A DNA stretch of 64,000 nt from Megamerina dolium (Eukaryota; Arthropoda; Insecta; Diptera; Megamerinidae). The stretch's first letter is position 1. Each line of letters opens with the position of its first letter. Positions 10,773 to 22,036 of this stretch are shown here, one piece after another. The stretch lies in assembly GCA_963854835.1 (NCBI GenBank), contig OY978525.1, forward strand, positions 92,408,136 through 92,472,135, read 5' to 3'. A program made the translations under genes and the position numbers. A model generated the notes under the pieces. It had not been told where the DNA came from. It worked only from the letters and a program-made list of their open reading frames with translations, and made no database searches.

Positions 10773-12755
10773 GAATTCGCTTCCGATATTGAGCGCTTAT
10801 GTCATCTAGCGTTCTCCGGTAATTCGGAAGAGTTCGTCGAAAAAATCAAAATAGAGGCTTTCATAGATGGCATACGTGATGGAGAGACAAAGCGTGCCCT
10901 AGTCATGTCACCCAGGAAAACATATGCCGAAACAGTCAGTAGCGCTTTGACATATAAAGCCGCCAGCTTAATGTGTCGACCAGTGCAAGGAGTACGCAAA
11001 CTAGAGGGGAAAACATCACATCTGGTTGAAGCAGTGTGTCAGGCAGTTAAGTCAGTAGTGCAGCCTGAAGCAAGAGCAGGTCGACGCGAAAACAAATTTA
11101 ATGGTAAGTGCTTCATTTGCGACAAACGAGGGCATATAGCTCGTGATTGCAATCAATCGAGTATGAAGCCTAAAGGAAGAACAAGGAATCAACACAAAAA
11201 TAAATTTGCCGGTAAGTGCTTCATATGCGATCAAAGAGGACACATGGCGCGTAATTGCCGCCTACGACGCAAGCAACAAAGATCGAATTCACCAGGACAA
11301 CGAAGGGAAGATCGTGATGCCATTCATTGTGGTAAAGCTGATACTCCATATCGTCGTACTTGCACCGTAGATAGTAAACATTGTTCTCGGGTAGGAAGCC
11401 AGAATCACATTGTTAACCTACGACTTACGAATGTATTATCGGAAGAGTCATGGACAACCGAACGAGTGCAAGAAGATCAGCGGAACGATCCAGATCTCGT
11501 AAAGATTATGGAATACAAGGAGCAGGGCATACGTCCAGATTGGCAAGAAATGGCTAATGAGAGTCCAATAGCAAAGGCATACTGGGCGCAGTGGCAAAGC
11601 CTGCACTTACGCGACGGATGTTTATTCCGAGCATGGGAAAGTGAGGATGGAAAAATCACTAATGATCTTCTAGTGGTACCCAAAGCGAGAATAAATGAAG
11701 TGATAGCTGAGTATCACAATGCCTCCAGTGGAGGGCATTTGGGAATCACCAAAACCGTCGAGAAAATAAAGAAACGATTTTATTGGGTTGGATGTCATGA
11801 CCATGTCGCTGATTGGATTCGGAAGTGTAAGCAATGTGCAATGGCCAAAGGTCCCACTAAGAAAAGTCGAGGTAAGATGCACCAATACACCGTGGGTGCT
11901 CCATTTGAGCGAATTTCTATGGACATAGCTGGACCATTTCCAATAAGCAACGCAGGAAACAAGTATGTTCTGGTGGTTATAGATTACTTCAGTAAATGGC
12001 CTGAAGTATACCCCATTCCAAATCAGGAAGCTAGTACAGTTGCGGATGTATTCGTCAACCAATGGGTTACTCGTTTTGGTGTACCGATGGAGTTACACTC
12101 AGACCAAGGTCGAAATTTCGAATCAGTTGTATTCCAAGAGATATGCCGTATGCTGGGTATATACAAAACTCGTACAACACCTTTGCATCCACAATCTGAT
12201 GGCATGGTAGAACGATTTAACCGTACCTTGGAGGAATATTTGAGAAAAGTCGTAGATAAATACCAAAGAGACTGGGATGTACATATACCAATGTTCCTCA
12301 TGGCATATCGATGCGCACAACATGATACGACGGCTACTACACCGGCAATGGCAATTTTTGGAAACGAGTTAAGACTGCCAGCTGATTTAAAATTTGGAGT
12401 TGTAACACCAACGAGATCTACCGAAGGTAATTATACTAGCGAAAAGCGGGAACAGTTGGATGAAGTACATCAGTTCATCAGAGAGCGGTCGCAGATGATA
12501 AGCGATAAGATGAAGGCCAGGTATGACTTGAAAGCGAATTCAAAAGGGTTCTATGAAGGAGAGCTTGTAATGCTTCATAATCCACAACGAAAGAAAGGCC
12601 TGTCCCCTAAACTACAGACTCATTGGGAAGGACCATATGAGATTATAGCAAAGATAAATGACGTAGTGTATCGTATTCAACGTGCCTGGAATAAAAGAGC
12701 AAAGTTTAAAGTAGTGCACTTACAGCGAATTGCGCCATATCCAGGGGAAGTATAA
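10773..12755 (+). CDS. Gag C-terminus fused in frame to integrase
   Basis: This is the same frame as the upstream Gag, open from the codon after the TAG to 12755. From 10773 it encodes the end of the capsid, then two CCHC zinc knuckles (CFICDKRGHIARDC and CFICDQRGHMARNC), then without protease, RT or RNase H passes at about 11330-11420 into pol sequence just before integrase. The integrase has a zinc-binding HHCC domain (H..H...CKQC, about 11700-11840) and a D,D-35-E core: D in MDIAG, D in HSDQG and E in MVERFN. A chromodomain-like/GPY tail (HWEGPYEII) precedes the end at 12755. The first ATG in this segment is 10905. The intact frame across the deletion junction is notable. Confidence 0.88.
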   Translation, partial: EFASDIERLCHLAFSGNSEEFVEKIKIEAFIDGIRDGETKRALVMSPRKTYAETVSSALTYKAASLMCRPVQGVRKLEGKTSHLVEAVCQAVKSVVQPEARAGRRENKFNGKCFICDKRGHIARDCNQSSMKPKGRTRNQHKNKFAGKCFICDQRGHMARNCRLRRKQQRSNSPGQRREDRDAIHCGKADTPYRRTCTVDSKHCSRVGSQNHIVNLRLTNVLSEESWTTERVQEDQRNDPDLVKIMEYKEQGIRPDWQEMANESPIAKAYWAQWQSLHLRDGCLFRAWESEDGKITNDLLVVPKARINEVIAEYHNASSGGHLGITKTVEKIKKRFYWVGCHDHVADWIRKCKQCAMAKGPTKKSRGKMHQYTVGAPFERISMDIAGPFPISNAGNKYVLVVIDYFSKWPEVYPIPNQEASTVADVFVNQWVTRFGVPMELHSDQGRNFESVVFQEICRMLGIYKTRTTPLHPQSDGMVERFNRTLEEYLRKVVDKYQRDWDVHIPMFLMAYRCAQHDTTATTPAMAIFGNELRLPADLKFGVVTPTRSTEGNYTSEKREQLDEVHQFIRERSQMISDKMKARYDLKANSKGFYEGELVMLHNPQRKKGLSPKLQTHWEGPYEIIAKINDVVYRIQRAWNKRAKFKVVHLQRIAPYPGEV

Positions 12756-12793
12756 AAACTTGTTCGGGACGAACAAGGTTAAGAGGAGGGCAG

Positions 12794-13230
12794 TGTAACG
12801 AGTATCGATAGTTGATTACTCATCACTATTGTGACTGACACTATTGGCAGCATCGAAACGAATGTCAACAAAAAGAAATAAGCGATAACCAGAACAAGCC
12901 AACGAGAAAGGAAGAGAAGAATCTCGATAAAGGAAGATTCTGGGGTGTTGCCAACAGAGTATAAATAGAGCCAGTGTTGAGAAGAGCAATCAATCTAATT
13001 CCGAACGTGATTGCGAAAACATTGATACAGAGGCAAAAGTTGCAAGTACATTTAAGTGTTATAGTAAATAGTTGATTGTAAACAGTTTTGATTGTAAATA
13101 GAGATTATTAAATAAATTGTTGCTGTATATAGTTGTATAAAATAAGTGTTGCAGTTATTATTAACAGAATCCAGTGATCGAACAAGGTAATTCAAATAGA
13201 ATTAAACGCTCACAGAATAAAAACGTAACA
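12794..13230 (+). repeat. 3' LTR
   Basis: It is 437 bp, the same length as the 5' LTR, with about nine substitutions between the two and no indels. A polypurine tract lies directly upstream and the target-site copy atat directly downstream. Confidence 0.95.
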
Positions 13231-13430
13231 ATATTTTAAAAGAATTTTTATATATTTTATATATAATTTTTTATGATCATTCTTTCGATATAGCAAATAT
13301 GTGCACAGAGGAATAGTGAGACAGTTATAATCATAGTGGTAGAGATAGACAAAAGAATTAAGGAAAAATAGGATGAAATAGTATAATTAACTAATTCTTT
13401 TATTAATCTAATAAAGATGCTAAAACTTCT

Positions 13431-13712
13431 GTCGCGAAGCTGGCGTCGAGCCTATAAGGGTTATTTTTTTTGCGCCCGGCCGAAGGCCGGCTATCAATAA
13501 AGCTTTTATCATAAAATACTGTTGGTCGCGAAGCCGGCGTCGGGCCTATAAGGGTTATTTTTTTTGCGCCCGGCCAAAGGCCGGCTATCAAAAAAGCTTT
13601 TGTCCTAAAATACTGTTGGTCGCGAAGCCGGCGTCGGGCCTATAAGGGTTATTTTTTTGCGCCCGGCCAAAGGCCGGCTATCAAAAAAGCTTTTGTCCTA
13701 AAATACTGTTGG
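13431..13712. repeat. GC-rich 94-bp tandem repeat, three units
   Basis: The motif gtcgcgaag recurs at 13431, 13525 and 13619, an exact 94-bp period. Each unit contains the hairpin-forming gcccggccaaaggccggc and the block ggcgtcgggcctataaggg. The GC richness contrasts sharply with the AT-rich surroundings. The array lies between the right LTR and the right inverted-repeat arm. Confidence 0.92.
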
Positions 13713-13828
13713 TTGCGATACTGAATTTGAAGACATGCAGGTAATTGTATCGAAAGTCGTCCATATTAGAAACACTTGATGAAGTATCAGCTTGAAAACA
13801 ATTTTTTAAATGCATACAAATTCTTGAG

Positions 13829-14210
13829 AAATATGTTTTATACACCGTTGTAAAGGTAATTGTATAGGCTTTAGTATGGTGCTAAATTTTCGGTAGGTAA
13901 ATAAGGCTTATTTTCGAAAAAAATTGGTTTTTGAAAAAAAAAATTCCAAATTTATAGTTTTGATAATAACTTTTAAAATGTGAAAAATAGGTATTAAATT
14001 ATATATATCAGTAGAAAGGTATTCAAAAAAACCTTTTTTATGATACCCATATTGTAGAAAAAATTTTGACCTTGAGCCACGCCTTGTATGGGCATTTGCG
14101 GAGACAAATTTTTTATTTTTTATATTCACAAAACGAAGCTCTATCCGAGGCAATTTTTTATTTTTTTTCCCCTTCTGAGTCCGTATTCTGCCCTTGTTCC
14201 GAAAAGTTTT
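13829..14210 (-). repeat. Right arm of the inverted repeat
   Basis: Reverse complement of the 8945-9355 arm. The best-conserved part is 14040-14190; the inner portion to 13829 (tataaaacatat on the reverse strand) is recognisable but diverged. The minus-strand frame at 13908-14153 is a by-product. Confidence 0.8.
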
Positions 14211-14428
14211 AATTACTAATTAGAGAATCCGAGTGTAATGATTGATGACTGAGGACCTCTAAGGTGGATAGTGCATTGTAATTTTAAGCAAAAACTATCT
14301 TTGTTAGTTTTAATTCATTTCATTTTGCATTTTAACAATATGCAAGTATGTATAATATATACATAGAATAACAATAGACATAACAGTCATAACAAAATTC
14401 ATATAATAGAACTACTTAAAACAATAAA

Positions 14429-15328
14429 TTAATCACATTTCTGATCGCTAGCATGCATAGCTTTCCACTGGGTACCATTATGAGGTAACTGACTTTTCAC
14501 GAATGGAGATAACCATACTAGATGAATACGCTTTCCAAAAACATTCTCTAAATTTGTATGCCATCCTGCATCGTATAATTTACCTTTACCACGTTCATGG
14601 GAAACGTTACCACGTAACACCAATGGAAAATGATACCCCAACAACACCACAGAATATATAAATGCTAGAATATTTAAGTTATAAAATACAAGATGTAAAT
14701 TTTGCCACAATGAGCCGGTTGCAAACATGATCATAGGACACATCATTTTCAACAGTGACAACCAACTGCGAAATTCATTCCCTTTCAGTATCCATAAATA
14801 GAAGGAGTTGTATACAAGCGCATATGTCGAACCGATAAATAAGTAGAATATAAACATGATAAAATAACGATGATTAAAATGGCCAATACAACAACCAGTA
14901 AAGAGACAGTGATGATCGCGTTTTAATATACATGTACGGCATACTTTGCAATGCCATGATCGTGGTGGCCGTTGACCTTTGCAGGAGTCACAATATCGCC
15001 AACTATCCGACGGTGGCATATCGCTTGATTTATCTACAAAATACATTCCGATAATTGTGATTTTTAGAACGCATAACAAACAAAGAAACTTACAATAATT
15101 TGCACTCGTATCCACCATTATGCATGCGATCATATTGCCCTTAATATTGAACACTAGAAACATAGCCAAGAGAAAAGTAAAGGAATGGAAAAATCCTCCA
15201 GGTACATGAATTGCCGGCAGTACAATAATCATTTCAAATATAAAAATGATTGGCATACAAACGCCAATTAATAGAAAACACAAAACATCAACCAAACGGC
15301 GCGGCATTATATTTTTTCGAATTCTCAT
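14429..15328 (-). CDS. DHHC-type palmitoyltransferase, copy 2
   Basis: Read without splicing, the frame gives 299 residues. A canonical 60-bp intron (15093-15034, GTAAGT...TTTTGTAG) sits exactly where copy 1 has its intron, and because it is a multiple of three without a stop it is invisible as a frame break. Spliced exons 15328-15094 and 15033-14429 give 279 residues, matching copy 1. The catalytic region reads CDSC...RSWHCKVCRTC...RDHHC...CCIGHFNH, with all zinc-binding cysteines and the DHHC present, between two pairs of membrane segments. It transfers palmitate to membrane-associated proteins. The two copies arose by tandem duplication and were later pushed apart by mobile DNA. The spliced form is more likely than the retained one. 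Confidence 0.9.
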   Translation of the reverse strand: MRIRKNIMPRRLVDVLCFLLIGVCMPIIFIFEMIIVLPAIHVPGGFFHSFTFLLAMFLVFNIKGNMIACIMVDTSANYCKFLCLLCVLKITIIGMYFVDKSSDMPPSDSWRYCDSCKGQRPPRSWHCKVCRTCILKRDHHCLFTGCCIGHFNHRYFIMFIFYLFIGSTYALVYNSFYLWILKGNEFRSWLSLLKMMCPMIMFATGSLWQNLHLVFYNLNILAFIYSVVLLGYHFPLVLRGNVSHERGKGKLYDAGWHTNLENVFGKRIHLVWLSPFVKSQLPHNGTQWKAMHASDQKCD

Positions 15329-17271
15329 TTTTCATTATTATTGTTTAATTTAAATTTGTACCGAATTAGTGAAGCTAGTCTAAAATTTTCTATATCACGT
15401 GATTGATTTTATATGAAGTACAGAATTATGAATGACACAAAACAATCATTTGTAACCCAATTCCGATAATAGTAATAAACAGAATATAGATAAAAAAGTG
15501 ATCAAGATAAGAAAATGTGTCAAATGAATTTCGTTTCAATGTTTAGAAAATTTATCAAAAGAATATTGGATAATTATCACACTCTCTTATATCTATAGTT
15601 GCCACACAAATTTGAAAATACTTTCAAGGAGATTTTTTTGAAGTAGCTGAGGAACTGTCATTTCAAAACTAATTGTTCGTTATTTTAAAAAAATGTTTAT
15701 TTTTCGACGTCATTTGTAGTTGAGCTCAAATAATGCTATAACTTATCGGAAGATGCGAAAGCTGATTATTTTAATAACATCATTTCATGCGTTCATTCAG
15801 CGTCTGTGCTAGTAAGGTCATGTCAAGTGAATGGAAAAACACGCTCCAGCTAAAAAGGTGGTATATTTGGAATCCTAGCTAGATCAGCCCAAATCTATTT
15901 TCGGTTGTAATGGTCACATAAGTTAGTAAAAAAGCATAGCATGACATTTTGTTTTTAAAATTGCAGTGAAGGGCTTATGATATTTTATTCGACACTCATT
16001 CTTAGCTGGGAACTTCGCTAGCTTTTCTATATGGCAAAACAACCACAATTACCGGACATACTTATCTCTCATTTTGTCTCTCACATGTAAACTCCTATGA
16101 TACAATGTCTCGTTCTATTCTGCTGTAATATCTCTTTTGTATAAGTTGTGCCATCTGTCTCGATACTCCAGGAGCAGTTTGATTTACAAATGAGCCGGTT
16201 ATTTAATAGTCAAAAATTGTTTGCACAATTCAGTTGTTCGAAAATATACAAAATATCTTCAGTGTAAACGAACGACGAGTTTGATAATCTATTGCTTTAC
16301 CAAACGGTACTTTTTGTATATATTTCCAATCACATGCAATATGATCTCTAAATTATCATCTATAATTAAAATAATAATAATAAATGTTTATTGTAAACAT
16401 TGTCATTTCGTCGTCAGAAACGCAGAAGAGCCATTTGCAATTTATTTTTCTCGCAATTTTTACCCCACATTAGGTGTGACTGTTTACTTTTCTAGCAACG
16501 AAATTTCAGAGAGTAAGGAAGCATTCGCTCTCAAACAGAAAAATATCCAAAAAAGTAAACAGCAATTTAAAAACATTTACAAGTTAACAGAAACAACTGA
16601 TTGTGAATATCTATTTTTTATAAGAAATAAAAACAACGAAATATCAAGAAAACTTCGAAGCCTCTTGCTATTGATAATTTGTTTTTTTATATTACATTTA
16701 TGCACATTCCAAGAATTTGTTTGTTGGCATATGTTTGTCTTGCTTACAAATTCTTACAAGTAAAAATTTGTAAGTTATCTCTAGTGGTACGTTTCTTAGT
16801 GTAAACAGACACCATTTGACAAAAAATGATTATAATTATACGAATTTGTACGAATTTTCTGTAAGCAAACGCACCTATATTTCGTTGGATTTGTCGATGC
16901 TACTTTCTTTTAGTCAATATAGTTTTACAATACACATTGATAAGTCTGGAAACTGCACAATTTTACGTATTTTAGATAATTAATAAACTAATCTGTATAC
17001 CCAAGCGGAAACTTTAATTTCAGAAGAAACCAGTTTTATACCTAAATGGTGTATGACCGGCATTACAATATTTCTATTTTTATGAGAAATAAATGGAAAT
17101 GTCAATTTTTGATAGGAATGTCAACATGAAGCAACAACAATAACGACGACGTACCAAATACAACGTGCTTTTCTTCAATTAATTTCATTGTGTCTTATAA
17201 GTGGTTTTTCGCAGGGTGTTTGTAAATTTTTTCGAATTTCCCACAAAGGAAGACAATATTTACTAAGCACA
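15329..17271. other. Intergenic region without recognised gene
   Basis: AT-rich DNA between the divergent DHHC copy 2 and SDA1. The longest open frame (16221-16763, +) encodes a Lys/Ile/Phe-rich sequence with no family motif and AT-driven composition, so I do not call it. Otherwise I see nothing that supports a feature. Confidence 0.5.
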
Positions 17272-19721
17272 ATGGTGCGCCACAATAACCAACTTCCTGA
17301 TAATTTGCCACAGTTGCAAAATTTAATCAAACGTGATCCAGAATCATATCGTGAAGAATTCCAACAGCAGTATCGACATTTTCTGAGCAGTCTAGAGGTT
17401 TTTGCACTTAATCCGAGTGAAGAAAATAAAGCACTTGATGAATTGGTTATGTTTATAGCACAAGTGTGTATATAAAAACAAAATCATTCCTATTATTTTA
17501 AATAAATGTAATTAACTATTCCATAGGTTGCACAATGTTATCCGGAAATTTGTGTAAAATTTCCACAACATTTGGTGGATTTGTTAAAAAATCATGCCAC
17601 AACGTTGGATCAAACGATGAGAAATTGTTTTGTGAAGGCTTTGATACTTTTACGTAATAAGAATCTTATTCCCGCACTGGATTTATTGGAATTGTTTTTC
17701 CAACTACTACGTTGTCCAGATAAAAATTTACGCACTTTCTTGCAGAATCATATTATTACAGATATAAAAAATATGAATGCTAAACATAAGGATATGAAAT
17801 TGAATTCAGTGAGTCTATTAGGGATGGTGTTTTATGAGTGTTTTTACTAAAAATTAATTCCCTACTTACAGACTTTACAAAATTTCATGTATTCAATGCT
17901 TAAAGATGCGAACCCAAAGGCAGCAAAAATGTCCGTTGACATTATGATTGATCTTTATAAGAAGAATATATGGAATGATGCAAAAACTGTGAATGTTATC
18001 GCGACGGTGGGTTGTTTTTCGAAAATAACCAAGGTAGGTTAAATTCAACAAACGATTGAATAGCTCTGAAGGCTGTTTCTATATCATTATAGGTACTTGT
18101 TGCATCGCTGAAATTTTTCCTCGGTCACGATGAGGATGATAAAGATTCTGATGACTCAGATAATGATAACGATGTCGATTTAAAGGGTGCTATTATGCAA
18201 AATCGGGTGAACAAAAAAACAAAGAAACGAAAAAAACAATTGGAGCAGATCAAAAAGCAAGCGGTAAAGGCACAAAAGAAAAAGAAGAATGCACCCGTCT
18301 TCAATTTTTCAGGCATACATCTCATACACAATCCGCAGGGTGTTGCTGAAGGACTTTTTAAACAATTACAATCGAACAATGAGCGATTCGAAGTTAAACT
18401 TATGCATCTCGATGTTATATCACGTCTTATTGGTATACATGAATTGTTCCTGTTCAGTTTCTATCCGTATATCACACGTTTTTTGCAACCTCATCAACGT
18501 CAGGTAACACGCATACTCCAATTTGCTGCACAGGCCTCTCACCAACTGGTACCGGGTGATGTTATTGAACCAATTTTAAAAACAATTGCCAATAATTTCA
18601 TTACCGAGCGGAATTCAAGTGATGTCATGGCAATTGGTTTGAATGCAACGCGTGAGATATGCGTACGTTGTCCATTGGCAATGGGCGAAGACCTACTACA
18701 AGATTTAGCCATGTACAAGACTTACAAAGAGAAGTCGGTGATGATGGCGGCACGATCACTTATTATGTTATATCGTGAGCAATTGCCGGCCATGCTACAC
18801 AAAAAAGATCGTGGTCGTTTGACTGAGGCGCAGGCTGAGCATAAGGTTCGAGCTTATGGTGAGATTGAAGTGCATGACTCAATTCCAGGCGCTGAAGCGC
18901 TTTTAAAAAATTCGAAGACTATCGATTTGGGAGATGATAACGATTCGGACACAGATTCTAATGATGGGCAGTGGGTGAATGTAACCCACAGCGATGGCGA
19001 AGATAATGCTGATGATGTTAACGACAGTGATGATGACGATGAAGAGAAAGACGATGACGAGGAGGAGGCAGGTAGCGATGAAGAAGATGATGAGGACGAA
19101 GAGGCAGATAGCGACGAAGAAGACGATGAGGAGGAGGATAATGAATGCAGTGATGAAGAAAGTGATGACGAAGTTGCAGATGAGTCAGAGCATGAGGCTG
19201 AACTGAAAAAGAATTCACCCAAAACGTCGACATTAACGCAGACAAACACAAAAGTTAATAAAAAGAAAAAATCAACGGCACTTCCGGAAAATGTCAAGAT
19301 ACTTAACGAGAAAGAGGCCGCCCAAGAATTGGCATTAACACGCATATTCACAGACGAAGACTTTAAGCGGATCAATGCAGCAAACCTTAAGAAAACTGTG
19401 ACGAATGCACGAAAAAGACCACTTGAGAAGGAACGCTCCGATTTCGTAAAATTGGATAACATTGAAATGATCTATAAGAAACGCAAACACGACAAGGAAT
19501 CACGTTTGGAGACAGTGAAGGCCGGGCGACAGGATCGTGATAAATTTGGTTGGAAAGATGGACGTAAGAATGAGAATTGCTCTAAAACGAATCGCGAAAA
19601 GCGAAAGCATAAGAACTTTGTGATGATGCGTCACAAAGCACGTTCTAAAGTAAAGAAAAGTTTCCGCGATAAACAGCAAGCTTTGAGAAAGCATTTGCTT
19701 CAACAAAAGAAAATGAAGTAA
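17272..19721 (+). CDS. Mys45A: SDA1 homologue (ribosome biogenesis / nuclear 60S export factor)
   Basis: Four exons, 17272-17463, 17527-17808, 17872-18033 and 18093-19721, all joined in phase 0 by introns of 59-63 bp, encode 754 residues. SDA1 proteins are nucleolar and act in late 60S subunit maturation and export, and link to actin organisation in yeast. The N-terminal 450 residues are helical repeats with conserved stretches such as [15 protein letters not shown] and [19 protein letters not shown] long Asp/Glu-rich block follows (about 18935-19200), then a Lys/Arg-rich tail typical of the family's nuclear localisation signals. The start at 17272 is chosen because conservation begins at MVRHNNQLP. 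An AATAAA lies at 19757. It converges on tsunagi 236 bp away. The reverse-strand Ser-rich frames here are shadows of the acidic block. Confidence 0.93.
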
Positions 19722-19957
19722 ATGTGCAAAGGTTTTGTACTACAGAATATGTATAAAATAAAAAAACATATATGTTTATAAATACAATTTGTTTCAACAT
19801 AGATATATTTGAAATTTAAATTTTACATATCTTCAATGCATTATCACTAAATGAATGAAAAATAGATGTTCCACATTAAAACGTTTTTGTTTGATTGCGT
19901 TTGTTCAAATATTAAATTGTTTGTATTATATGCAGGTAAATAAATTGCATACTATTT

Positions 19958-20570
19958 TTACCTCCTACGCTTTTCTGTCGACTTTTTCGTTCGTTTTGGT
20001 CCTTTAACAAAACACCAATCAACCTGTATTGTTTGTCCCATAATTTCGGTACCATTTAAAGCTTCTTTAGCAGCTAATGCTTGTTTATGAGTTTCATACT
20101 CTACCAAAGCATATCCTTTGGAAAACCCCGTACGTCGGTCTAAATTCAAATGGATATTTTTAATATCACCGTATTCGCAAAATTTCTCTTGTATTTCATC
20201 TTCTTGTGCTTCCTCGTGTATTGATGTGACAAACAGAATCCAACCTTCAACGGAGCGCTGTGGTCCCGGTTCTAATTCATCATCATCTTCATGACGTACA
20301 CGATCATAACTATGTATCGGTTCACGCGAGTTACTCTCGCTACCGAAGCCACGTCCTTTACGATGCTTTGCTTTCTCCTTCAGGCGAACAATTCCTTCTG
20401 TAAAATCAATATTAATTGTTAGCATATTAATAAATATAGCAACATCATTGTTGTACTGCTAATGGTACTGTCCATATATCACAGCCAATTTTTCATTGCA
20501 TTAACTTACGATCACCATCTTCATCAACCTCAAATTCTTCGGCATTGTCGATATCCAATACATCGGCCAT
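19958..20570 (-). CDS. tsu: tsunagi / Y14 (RBM8A), exon junction complex core protein
   Basis: Two exons, 20570-20510 (20 codons plus one base) and 20397-19958, join across a 112-bp intron to restore a CAA codon and give 166 residues, the size expected for Y14. Y14 pairs with Mago nashi in the exon junction complex, deposited upstream of spliced junctions, and is needed for oskar mRNA localisation and for splicing of long introns. An acidic N-terminus ([20 protein letters not shown]) precedes a single RRM at about residues 73-150 with RNP2 WILFVTSI and RNP1 KGYALVEY. The tail is basic (KGPKRTKK...EKRRR). The first methionine of the 19958-20425 frame is intronic and not the start. Confidence 0.96.
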
Positions 20571-21158
20571 TTTCTGAATTAATAATCAATTGGCTTACTT
20601 TGTAGAATTGTATTATCAGTATTATATTTTACAAAAAACGTTAATTTGTTAAATATGTAAAAGAAATACACTATTTGACAGCAAGCACCGCTTTTCGGTA
20701 TCAGTTGTCAATTGGCGATTGCTGGTGTTCAAATACTTGTAATGGTGCAAAACTCTTGAATTTCATAATTTTCTATTTTTTACCTATTTAGGGTGAATAC
20801 ACATCTGATTAGTCATACGTCTTTCTTTGTCTGATTACAAAACAGCCCAAACGTTGCGTTTACATTACAATTGAGAATATGTATTAGTTCTTAAAGAAAA
20901 GAAACATATTTTTTGTGTTACATAGGCGTCCAGACTATTATAAAGACAATACACTTTTTAGCAGCCGCAATTAGTGTGGTTTCTTATAAATTTCGTGCTC
21001 TGGTTTGGTTTTGTTCTTTCCACGCCACCGAATTGTCCAAGTTACTGTCTTCAAAAATCAAATACAATGACGAGGACAATGAAATAATGTAATAGTAATA
21101 AATTGTAAATATATTGCTATTTTCTTGGTAAGAATATATTGTGTAAATCCCAAGATAG

Positions 21159-21356
21159 TGTAATGAGAAATTGGCTATAACCAGACAAGCCAACGAGAAA
21201 GAAAAAAAAAGAATCTAGATTACGATAAAGGAAGATTCTAGAGTGTTGCCACAGAGTATAAACAGGGCGAGTTGTTGAAAAATGAATTGACAGAATCCAC
21301 TGATCGAACAGAGTTGATTCGAATAGAATTAATCGTTCACAAATTAAACCGTAACA
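21159..21356 (+). repeat. Decayed solo LTR related to the 9356-13230 element
   Basis: It begins tgtaatgag and ends cgtaaca like the full LTR. It shares ggctataaccagacaagcc, the gataaaggaagattct block, cagagtataaa, and the terminal agaatccactgatcgaac segment. Several internal deletions shorten it to 198 bp. No internal region or second LTR is present. Confidence 0.8.
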
Positions 21357-21915
21357 ATATATTTTGTGTTGTAAAATTTTTGAAATTTATTTGAATATAG
21401 GTACTAGAGAGCTCAAGAACTGACTATTTCCTATTGCACAGTTACGACGTAGGTATGTTGTACGTTAAAATTGTTGTTGCTTTACATGACAGGTACTGAT
21501 GATTTGTATTACTGCGTCTTACCGCGTCATGTTGTTGTATCTATTGAATTTTTTGCTTATATGGTAATGTATGTATTGCAATGTAACATAGAAAAGCAAA
21601 ATGAATATTTGAAGTATTCTATTACTTCTATTCGGAAATGTTGAAATTCCTTTCATTATATGAAAACAAAACATTCACTCCATTCCATTCTATTTCTATT
21701 TTATTAATTCTAATTGATGTTTGCTTAGAGAGAATGAAAGAGAGATTCTATTCTAATATCAATGGAGTGTTTTGAAGATGTAAACAAATATATTCATGCA
21801 GCTCTTCAATAGGTGCAAACAATTTATCTTAATAAGAAGAATGATCATATTAAAGTTTATGATGCAATATAGAATGATTGAAACATTTTTTGAGCTAAAT
21901 TTTTTGAGCGACTTG

Positions 21916-22036
21916 TGACGTCATAGTAGTTCCAAGAGTTGCATTATTATTCATTACTCCGCATTGTTTACAATTTGCTTTTCCATTTGTTCGCCATTTT
22001 GTCATTTTCTTTCGCAGCAGAAGTCCTATGACGTCA
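21916..22036. mobile_element. MITE-like unit A with TGACGTCATAG inverted ends
   Basis: The segment starts tgacgtcatag and ends ctatgacgtca, an exact inverted pair containing the CRE-type palindrome TGACGTCA. The interior (gttgcattatt, ccgcattgttta, atttgttcgccatttt, ttcgcagc) is shared with unit B 312 bp downstream. There is no coding capacity. Confidence 0.7.

Larger units (their letters stand above)
9356..13230 (+). mobile_element. Ty3/gypsy-type LTR retrotransposon, internally deleted Gag-integrase derivative
   Basis: Two 437-bp LTRs (9356-9792, 12794-13230) begin TGTAAC and end GTAACA and are flanked by the 4-bp direct repeat atat (9352-9355 and 13231-13234). A primer-binding-site-like run starts 2 nt after the left LTR (9795), and a purine tract, aagaggaggg, lies at 12781-12790. 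Internally there is Gag, two zinc knuckles and integrase, but no protease, reverse transcriptase or RNase H. The total of 3875 bp is about half the usual length. I count about nine LTR differences (roughly 2%), so the insertion is fairly young but not brand new. It could only move with enzymes from a complete relative. Confidence 0.92.

Noticed and set aside
16221..16763. 180-codon plus-strand frame
   Set aside because: Composition follows AT-rich DNA (Lys, Ile, Phe, Tyr), with no motif, no splice context and no match to a known family.
18854..19462. 202-codon Ser-rich minus-strand frame
   Set aside because: Antisense shadow of the Asp/Glu codons in SDA1 (GAT/GAA read in reverse as ATC/TTC and shifted).
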